A stretch of 64,000 nt of DNA from Plantactinospora sp. BC1 (lineage in GTDB: Bacteria > Actinomycetota > Actinomycetes > Mycobacteriales > Micromonosporaceae): assembly GCF_003030345.1 (NCBI RefSeq), contig NZ_CP028158.1, positions 2,294,001 to 2,358,000 of the forward strand, in the 5' to 3' direction. Made by a program: the position numbers and the translations under genes. This document shows, piece after piece, positions 16,865-21,809 of this stretch. Within the stretch, counting starts at the first letter, position 1. Each line of letters starts with the position of its first letter. A model generated the notes under the pieces. That model had not been told where the DNA came from. It searched no databases and worked only from the letters and a program-made list of their open reading frames with translations.

Positions 16865-17104
16865 TCAGCACTGCTGTCCTGCCCTTTGCGGCAGTTGCAG
16901 GCCGAGGAGGAGGATCTGATCACACGAGGCCCGGGCCGGCTGGGCGGCGTCGGAGTCGTTCCCGTGGCCCAAATCGTCGCGCTGCCGGCGAGCCATTTCG
17001 AGCACCCGCTGACGCGCGGCCTCCGCTTCAGCCGCGTCGTGCTCCCGCGCTGCCCGCTCGACCGCTGCGATCCGGCGCTCTTTCCACCGTCCCAATATGT
17101 CCAC
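16865..17104 (-). CDS. Small hypothetical protein, charged helical
   Basis: A 79-aa protein starting 'VDILGRWKERRIAAVERAAR' and continuing as one long, charged Ala/Glu/Arg helix, probably a coiled coil, with a divergent tail. The GTG at 17104 is preceded by a very good GGAAGGAG at a suitable distance, which is the main evidence that it is translated. The frame is open upstream, but those codons are not needed. It probably forms an operon with the next gene (16456-16854). Confidence 0.55.
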   Translation of the reverse strand: MDILGRWKERRIAAVERAAREHDAAEAEAARQRVLEMARRQRDDLGHGNDSDAAQPARASCDQILLLGLQLPQRAGQQC

Positions 17105-17324
17105 CGCTCGCGCTCCTTCCGGATCGGAAAGCGCCGGCCCGGGGCTCGGCGGGGGATTGGCCCCGGGCGGGCGGGGCGCTCGGGTTGCGACCTCTGACAC
17201 CGTGAAGACACCGGTCGCGCGCCCCGCTCGTAGCCTCGCCGTAGCCGTGGGTGAGGGACAGGGTCGGCGCGTCCTCCGGCCGTCCGCCACTGATTCGATG
17301 TGCGTCCGCAGACGGTGGGACCAC

Positions 17325-17330
17325 TACGCT
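17325..17330 (+). promoter_or_regulatory. Candidate -10 box of cutA (leaderless)
   Basis: TACGCT ends 8 nt before the GTG start of cutA, a spacing that would place the first transcribed base at or next to the start codon. No ribosome binding site is present. A -35 box is not clear. Confidence 0.45.
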
Positions 17331-17338
17331 CTTCCCAC

Positions 17339-17671
17339 GTGACGGACTATCTCCAGGTGGCTACCGCGACCGAGACGCGCGACGCGGCGGTTGATCTCGC
17401 CCAATATGTCGTTGGCGCCCGGCTGGCTGGCAATGCTCAGATCGTCGGACCCGTGACCAGCGTCTTCTGGCATCTTGGTCAGCAGGGCACCGGGGAGGAG
17501 TGGCGACTGTTGCTCTATACGACAAGAGACCGATACGCAGAGCTTGAGGCCGCCCTAATAGCCCGGCACCCCTGGGACAATCCGCAGATAACCGCTACTC
17601 AGATTGTGGCTGGCTCTGCGGAGTGTCTGCGCTGGTTGCGGGAGTCCGTTGCCGAGCAAGCTGGGCGATGA
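17339..17671 (+). CDS. cutA: CutA1-like divalent ion tolerance protein
   Basis: A 110-aa protein of CutA1 length and fold. The C-terminal two thirds shows 'VFWHLGQ', 'EEWRLLLYTTRDRYAELEAAL' and 'RHPWDNPQITATQIVAGSAECLRWL', which match the family pattern (HPY/W-D-x-P-x-I, then a final Trp/Leu helix). CutA1 forms very stable trimers related to PII proteins and has been linked to copper tolerance, although its real function is unsettled. Its 3' end overlaps the 3' end of the convergent XRE gene by 77 bp. GTG 17339 is chosen because it begins the family homology and follows a -10 box in leaderless fashion. Confidence 0.85.
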   Translation: MTDYLQVATATETRDAAVDLAQYVVGARLAGNAQIVGPVTSVFWHLGQQGTGEEWRLLLYTTRDRYAELEAALIARHPWDNPQITATQIVAGSAECLRWLRESVAEQAGR

Positions 17672-18839
17672 CCATCTCCCGGAGATCCGCGACACAGCCC
17701 AGCCTCGCGTACGGGTCGAGTCGTCTGAGTAGGGATTCGATCCGCTGACGGGGTCGAACGGAGGCGACATCGGCGGAGAGCCGGAGCGCCTTCGCCGCAG
17801 TCGTGCAACACTGCTCGACCTCGTTGGCGTCCAGGTAGGCGTCAGCCAGCCAGGACAGGTACAGGGCCTTGTCCCGTGCGTGAGTGTCGTCATAGCGGTT
17901 GAGTACCGATTCCAGGATGGGAATCGCGCGCAGCGGCCGGTGCAGGACTGTCCAGCACCGTCCGGTCATGATCTCCGCTTCCTCATGGTCGACCCAGTAC
18001 ACCCAGTCGGGATCGGGTCGTTCATCCTGCTCGGTCAGGCAGGTCACGCCGATGCCGAGATGCCGTTCGGCTTCGTGATGCTGCTGGTCAACCGCGTGTA
18101 TCCAGGCACGGCGCATGTGCAGTAGGGCGCGGACGCCGGGCGTGGCAGTCGGCTCGGCAGTGTCACAAGCCGCGGTGATGGTCGGCGTGGCGGGCCGGCC
18201 CAGCGTCAGGTCCTGATAGGCGAGGAAGGCCATGGCGTTGCCGGCCAGCGGCGGGTCGTCGGCATCGCGAGCTGCGGAAAGGCTCGTGCGGTAAAGCTGC
18301 TCGGCGTCGCCGTACCGCCCTGCGTCAAATGCTGCCCAACCGGCCATCTGTGCCTGCTCGGCGCAGACTGAGAGCAGCGCGCGACCGGTGGTGTCCGCGT
18401 AGTCGCCCTGTTCGATGAGACGGACGGTAGAACGCAACTCGGCGGTGTACATCTCGTAGGTGTCGGCGCCGCCGAGGTAGTCGTCGATCCGTCGGAGCCG
18501 GGCGGTGCGTTCGGCGATCTGTCGGGGCACTTCAGGGCCGACGCGGCGCCCGTAGTCGAGCATTGTCTGGGGCAGAGCGACTGCCATCCCCGCGCGTGCT
18601 ATCACCTCCCGGCGCCGGATGCCGGTTGTGGCCAGAGCCGTCAACTCGCCACGTGCGCCGAGCGCGTCGTCGATCCGTTGAGCCGCCTGCTGCGTCGGCT
18701 CCTTTGCTCCGGTCTCCAGCTCGTGCAGATAACTCTTGCCATAGAAGGCGACCCGGGCGAGTTCGCGGAGAGATATCCCGCGCTCGGCGCGTAGCTGCCG
18801 CATCCGAGCCCCGAACCCCGGCGTGGAAGTTGCGAACAT
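17595..18839 (-). CDS. XRE-family regulator with TPR-like C-terminus
   Basis: A 414-aa protein. Residues 8-62 form a helix-turn-helix of the XRE/lambda-repressor type ('GARMRQLRAERGISLRELARVAF...SYLHELETGAKEPT'). The remaining 340 residues are helical repeats of TPR character ('AGWAAFDAGRYGDAEQLYRTSL', 'ERHLGIGVTCL', 'ALYLSWLADAYLDANEVEQC'). Such proteins are widespread in actinomycetes, act as sensors of small peptides or proteins, and often control a neighbouring mobile or developmental locus. GAGAGG lies 5 bases before ATG 18839. It could control the CutA gene or the small genes to its left; this is inference. Confidence 0.88.
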   Translation of the reverse strand: MFATSTPGFGARMRQLRAERGISLRELARVAFYGKSYLHELETGAKEPTQQAAQRIDDALGARGELTALATTGIRRREVIARAGMAVALPQTMLDYGRRVGPEVPRQIAERTARLRRIDDYLGGADTYEMYTAELRSTVRLIEQGDYADTTGRALLSVCAEQAQMAGWAAFDAGRYGDAEQLYRTSLSAARDADDPPLAGNAMAFLAYQDLTLGRPATPTITAACDTAEPTATPGVRALLHMRRAWIHAVDQQHHEAERHLGIGVTCLTEQDERPDPDWVYWVDHEEAEIMTGRCWTVLHRPLRAIPILESVLNRYDDTHARDKALYLSWLADAYLDANEVEQCCTTAAKALRLSADVASVRPRQRIESLLRRLDPYARLGCVADLREMVIAQLARQRTPATSADTPQSQPQSE

Positions 18840-19006
18840 TGGCGCCTCTCATGTTGAGGACCCAGCCGTTGACCTCTGCTTTTCGACAGCGGTCGTTGTG
18901 GACGATACCGGGTAGAGACATGCGCCGACACCGATTGCCACGAGGATTTCGGCCCGAGGTTGTGCGGGCAGGCGTCCTCGTGCTTCCGGAGCCACCTGCG
19001 GTGGAG

Positions 19007-19219
19007 CTAGTCGAACCACACGACCAGGCGTACCCCGTCAACCTCGAAGCGCTGACTGACGGCGCGCCTCACGGCGATGACGTGTTCCCAACCGCTGTCC
19101 GGCCCGAGAAGGTCGTGCCGTGTCATGGGGGCGTGCTCGAATCTGGCCTCGACAGTGGTCCAACGATCCGGCCGCGCCTCCGCTGGGGACGCGCCCGGCG
19201 GGGGATTTGATACGTCCAC
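19007..19219 (-). CDS. Small hypothetical protein
   Basis: About 70 aa, not recognised. The C-terminal half 'SGWEHVIAVRRAVSQRFEVDGVRLVVWFD' has the alternation of a beta hairpin domain and sensible codon use, so I keep it as a probable gene. The GTG start at 19219 has no strong ribosome binding site and could be replaced by the internal ATG at about residue 32. It lies upstream of the XRE gene in the same direction with a 167-bp gap. Confidence 0.4.
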   Translation of the reverse strand: MDVSNPPPGASPAEARPDRWTTVEARFEHAPMTRHDLLGPDSGWEHVIAVRRAVSQRFEVDGVRLVVWFD

Positions 19220-19253
19220 CGGCAGGCCAAGAGAGCGGGGTTAACGGCATCGA

Positions 19254-19333
19254 ACATTTACACGGCTCCCCTGAGTACCGATTTTCTTCGACAAAGGGGT
19301 TTCGGACTTCAATAGAGCCAGAGCCGTAAATGT
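19254..19333. repeat. Inverted repeat with nested hairpin
   Basis: ACATTTAC-ac-GGCTC (19254-19268) and GAGCCGTAAATGT (19321-19333) pair over 13 bp with a 2-nt bulge. Inside, CCCCT and AAGGGG form a second stem. The 80-bp unit is A/T-richer than its surroundings. It could be a regulatory RNA structure or the remains of a miniature mobile element. Confidence 0.4.
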
Positions 19334-19455
19334 CGGACGGCGCGCAGTGCTCATCTCGTCAGCGTCGCCACGAGGAAGTCGTCGGGGCGTCGAGCAGGAC
19401 TGCCTGTCGACGTCCCAACGGCGGTCGTCCGGCGAACCAACTCGTACGACACGAG

Positions 19456-19492
19456 AAACGCCCGGCAGATCCGTGCGGTCTGCCGGGCGTTT
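19456..19492. terminator. Hairpin flanking the duplicated tRNA-Ser fragment
   Basis: AAACGCCCGGCAGA (19456-19469) pairs with TCTGCCGGGCGTTT (19479-19492). It carries the same arm sequence as the terminator behind tRNA-Ser(CGA) at 1473-1508. I infer that this is the original chromosomal terminator of tRNA-Ser(GGA), displaced by the insertion. Confidence 0.65.
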
Positions 19493-19500
19493 GCGCTGCT

Positions 19501-19562
19501 CAGGTGAGCGGAGGATACGAGATTCGAACTCGTGAGGGTGTGAACCCAACACGCTTTCCAAG
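19501..19562 (-). repeat. Duplicated 3' part of tRNA-Ser(GGA) (att repeat)
   Basis: 62 bp identical, apart from two bases, to 21331-21392, in the same orientation. It covers the whole 3' part of tRNA-Ser from the anticodon loop to the acceptor 3' end plus 8 flanking bases. The match stops at the first base beyond the anticodon loop. It lacks the 5' half, so it is not a functional tRNA. This is the classical attachment-site duplication of a tyrosine-recombinase element. Confidence 0.88.
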
Positions 19563-19810
19563 TCTGCCAGGCCCTGTCCGGTGTGCGGGACGGCCGGCTA
19601 CACGATGCCCGGCATACTGCCGCAACCGCGCTCCTGGTCCTGGGCGTCTCCGGCCGCGCTGTGATGGGCATCATGGGCTGGTCGAACTCGGCCATGGCGG
19701 TTCGCTACCAGCACATGACCAACCAGGTACGGCGGGACATTGCCCAGCAACTCGGCATACTGCTCTGGGGAGAGCCGTCGGCGGATCAGGCAGGAAGTAC
19801 GATTGGGTAA
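19563..19810 (+). pseudogene. Tyrosine recombinase (integrase), C-terminal remnant
   Basis: Only the last ~80 residues of a phage-type integrase survive. 'GRLHDARHTAATALLVLGV' carries the H-x-x-R box, 'IMGWSNSAMAVRYQHMT' carries the second His/Trp position and the nucleophile Tyr, and then comes the tail 'RRDIAQQLGILLW'. The first catalytic Arg and the whole core-binding domain are missing. The homology begins within a few bases of the edge of the tRNA-derived repeat (19562), so the truncation point coincides with the att border. The stop at 19810 is intact. The preserved segment is typical of integrases from actinomycete integrative elements. Confidence 0.85.
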
Positions 19811-19908
19811 CGACAGTTTTGCCTGGTCAAGCGGTTGAAGTGAATGCGTTAGCGGCATCTGCGACTGATCTTGAACAGGTTGATCGTAGCGGTGTCGCAC
19901 CCTTCCGG

Positions 19909-19914
19909 CATAAT
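19909..19914 (+). promoter_or_regulatory. Candidate -10 box of the Shedu gene
   Basis: CATAAT ends 7 nt before ATG 19922, and no ribosome binding site is visible. The spacing fits leaderless transcription. A TTGATC at 19880-19885 is too far (23 nt) to be a normal -35 box. Confidence 0.45.
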
Positions 19915-19921
19915 CAGCGCC

Positions 19922-21154
19922 ATGGAAGTTAGATCCGACTGGGCACTTGAGCTGCAGTTGCGGCAAATCGAAAAGGTAGCGGAGCGGCAAGAGGTCAAGA
20001 CTGCCCTTTCGGCGGTGTTAGCGCACATTGCTGGTGGAGGCCGGAATCGCCGAGGCGGGCGGCAGTTGCTAACACTTCTAGGAGAGGCTCGTGACGAGGC
20101 GGCTGCTGCTGCCGAATGGCAGGTGGTACGGCTGGTTCTAGACTCAATCGATTACGCGGAAGGGCGGATCCTGAAGCCTGAGTTCGAGGAACGATATCGA
20201 CTCTTTCAGGATGGAGCGGACCGCGATAGGCATCTCCGAGATGCATTGGGGGGATCTTTGAGGGGGGCATTTCAAATTGCCGCAGATGAAGGCGCGAATT
20301 ATCTGAGCAAGAATCCTGAGGCTAGTGTGGAGGAGGTGATAGAGCACATGCGGGGCATAGGGAAGGATGCTCAATTCCTTCATGCGCCAGTCGATCGGCC
20401 AGGCCGTTATCGCATTGTTCGTGGACAAGCGGAGCTGTCTTTGTGGCTAGAGCAGGTCCTCCGAGGTAAAAGGATCGATGTAGAGGACGTCGAGATAATT
20501 GCCCGAGAGCTAGCCATGTCTCCTGAAGCCCTGGCGGTACTTGCCGCAGATAGGAACGGGCAGCTGATATTTGGTGCCGCAGAACTTCAGCGGCGTGCGT
20601 CTGACCTGAGAGGCTTGCGTAGGGTTGTTGAGGACCGGCGCGCTTCCGAGCTTGACCTTCAACGAGCCCTCGAAGGGCAGCACTGGATTTTCGGTGGGAG
20701 ATTTATTGGGGAGGCCGCACACCGTAGGCTGGTACCCGGTGACGAAGTCGATATACCGCTGATTCGCGGTGACGGTGCCCTGCATGTGGTTGAACTGAAG
20801 CTGTCGATGAATTTGAGCGGTCCATTAGTGAAGCGGCATCGGAACGCGTGGGTGCCGTCGGGGAAGGTGCACGACGCTGTCGGGCAGGCAGTGAACTACC
20901 TGGTCGGCTTGGATGAGAATCGGGAACGTATCCGTCGTGATTTTGGGGTAGAGACTCGCCGGGCGAGCGCGCTGGTGCTGATCGGGCATCCGGCGTTGCA
21001 GTCGGAGGTGCCGGAAGACGAGATTAACGAGACGCTACGGACTCTCAACACGCATCTGAGCCGTGTGGAGGTCCTCACCTACAAGGAGCTTGTCGACAAT
21101 GCCGAGCGCAGCCTTGGCGGGTCCGTCGGGGTGGCCTCTGTGCCGTCCCCCTGA
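19922..21154 (+). CDS. Shedu-type (DUF4263) nuclease, probable anti-phage protein
   Basis: 410 aa. The C-terminal ~170 residues match the Shedu/DUF4263 domain, a PD-(D/E)xK nuclease. 'ASELDLQRALEGQHWIFGG' with E243 is followed by D277 in 'GDEVDIPL', E291-x-K293 in 'VVELKLS' and Q322 in 'AVGQAVNYL'. All expected acidic, Lys and Gln positions are present, so it should be active. The N-terminal ~240 residues are helical and probably sense the phage signal; they resemble no domain I can name. Shedu is a single-gene defence system that cuts DNA during infection. The gene is the only intact one in the tRNA-Ser element. ATG 19922 is chosen because a -10 box lies 7 nt upstream; an alternative TTG at 19871 would precede that box. 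The gene has clearly more A/T in third positions than its neighbours, suggesting recent acquisition. Confidence 0.83.
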   Translation: MEVRSDWALELQLRQIEKVAERQEVKTALSAVLAHIAGGGRNRRGGRQLLTLLGEARDEAAAAAEWQVVRLVLDSIDYAEGRILKPEFEERYRLFQDGADRDRHLRDALGGSLRGAFQIAADEGANYLSKNPEASVEEVIEHMRGIGKDAQFLHAPVDRPGRYRIVRGQAELSLWLEQVLRGKRIDVEDVEIIARELAMSPEALAVLAADRNGQLIFGAAELQRRASDLRGLRRVVEDRRASELDLQRALEGQHWIFGGRFIGEAAHRRLVPGDEVDIPLIRGDGALHVVELKLSMNLSGPLVKRHRNAWVPSGKVHDAVGQAVNYLVGLDENRERIRRDFGVETRRASALVLIGHPALQSEVPEDEINETLRTLNTHLSRVEVLTYKELVDNAERSLGGSVGVASVPSP

Positions 21155-21282
21155 CGTTGGCACCGTTCGGCGGAGATCCACTCTCCTGGGCGCTTGTCTC
21201 CTGGGATGCCAGACCAAGCAGGCGGTCGACTGACTCGAACCGGACAACTGAGACGGAAATTGAGACGAGAGTGCTCAGAGTG

Positions 21283-21320
21283 ACGTCGAGGCCGGTCCCG
21301 TGCGGGGCCGGCCTCGACGT
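21283..21320. terminator. Hairpin between Shedu gene and tRNA-Ser(GGA)
   Basis: ACGTCGAGGCCGG (21283-21295) pairs with CCGGCCTCGACGT (21308-21320), extended by CCC/GGG inside and followed by TTTCT on the plus strand. It can terminate the Shedu transcript and, from the other side, the tRNA. Confidence 0.7.
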
Positions 21321-21330
21321 TTCTGCTGCT

Positions 21331-21392
21331 CAGGCGAGCGGAGGATACGAGATTCGAACTCGTGAGGGTGTTAACCCAACACGCTTTCCAAG
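21331..21392 (-). repeat. att repeat, copy within the intact tRNA-Ser(GGA)
   Basis: The partner of the 19501-19562 repeat (60 of 62 bases identical). It spans from 8 bases outside the tRNA 3' end through the anticodon loop. Similarity in the form GCTGCTCAGG extends about 7 bases further out in both copies. Confidence 0.88.
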
Positions 21393-21423
21393 CGTGCGCC
21401 CTAGGCCTCTAGGCGAATCCTCC
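21339..21423 (-). tRNA. tRNA-Ser(GGA)
   Basis: On the minus strand GGAGGAT (21423-21417) pairs with ATCCTCC (21346-21340), discriminator G at 21339, CCA not encoded. The anticodon GGA is at 21389-21387 in a normal 7-nt loop, with a long variable arm and the T-loop GTTCGAATC. It reads UCC/UCU. It is the insertion site of the adjacent element. Confidence 0.96.
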
Positions 21424-21496
21424 GTCCGACAGGATACAGGCTGCCCGCCGCCTGCCCACCCCGCCGGTCCCCCCGAAGATCCCGGAGCGGGCCGGG

Positions 21497-21502
21497 TACA
21501 CT
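21497..21502 (+). promoter_or_regulatory. -10 box of the SRP RNA gene
   Basis: TACACT lies 5 nt before the inferred 5' end of the SRP RNA, the normal distance for a sigma-70-type -10 element. The -35 is not obvious. Confidence 0.5.
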
Positions 21503-21506
21503 TGGC

Positions 21507-21595
21507 GGCACCCCCCGTGTGGCGTCACCTCGTGAACCTCCCCAGGGCCGGAAGGCAGCAAGGATAAGCGAGCTCTGGCGGGTGCACGGGGGGCC
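21507..21595 (+). ncRNA. ffs: Signal recognition particle RNA, small (4.5S) type
   Basis: The conserved SRP domain IV is plain: 'GTGAACC' before, then 'CCCAGGGCCGGAAGGCAGCA', whose GGAA tetraloop and symmetric and asymmetric loops bind Ffh. Long-range pairing of CCCCCCGTG (21511-21519) with CACGGGGGG (21585-21593) closes a single ~90-nt hairpin. A short pyrimidine run follows. Position between a serine tRNA and dnaX is common in actinobacteria. Confidence 0.95.
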
Positions 21596-21809
21596 TTGTC
21601 TTCCCCCCCACGAGTGGTCCCTGACCAGCCCGGGACCGCCGCCTCGGTCCGACCGGCCGGTCGAGACGCCACCTGCCTCCCGTGATTGCCCGCCGCTCAA
21701 CCGTCCGGTGGCCGGTGGCGGTGGAAATCGTCGGGCGCGCGTGACAACCTTGGCACTCGGCAGCGCGGCGGCGGGTGGAGAATGGCCCGGTCGAGAGGAG
21801 GCGGGACGA

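Larger units (their letters stand above)
19220..19500. other. Gene-free flank of the integrated element
   Basis: I see no credible gene between the small minus-strand gene and the tRNA fragment. The stretch holds the 19254-19333 inverted repeat and the 19456-19492 hairpin. Confidence 0.5.
19501..21392. mobile_element. Decayed integrative element in tRNA-Ser(GGA)
   Basis: About 1.8 kb bounded by 62-bp direct repeats derived from tRNA-Ser(GGA), the intact tRNA being the right copy. Inside are the C-terminal remnant of a tyrosine recombinase and one intact gene, a Shedu-like nuclease whose codon use is clearly less G/C-biased than that of its neighbours. No replication, transfer or excision genes remain, so it should be immobile on its own. 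By site choice it resembles actinomycete integrative elements (pSAM2-type), which use the anticodon-to-3'-end segment of tRNA genes. Confidence 0.8.

Noticed and set aside
3970-18945. A 15-base identity CCGATTGCCACGAGG at 3970-3984 (upstream of DUF397) and 18931-18945 (upstream of the XRE gene), at first taken as a shared operator.
   Set aside because: In 64 kb of GC-rich DNA a few identical 15-mers are expected by chance, the match has no symmetry, and it does not extend further.
19330-19932. A 200-codon open frame on the plus strand through the tRNA fragment and integrase remnant.
   Set aside because: It runs through the tRNA-derived repeat and the integrase remnant in the wrong frame and has no recognisable content.
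21519-21809. A 97-codon N-terminal extension of DnaX.
   Set aside because: It would run from inside the SRP RNA gene, has no similarity to the family, and a good AGGAGG precedes the GTG at 21810.
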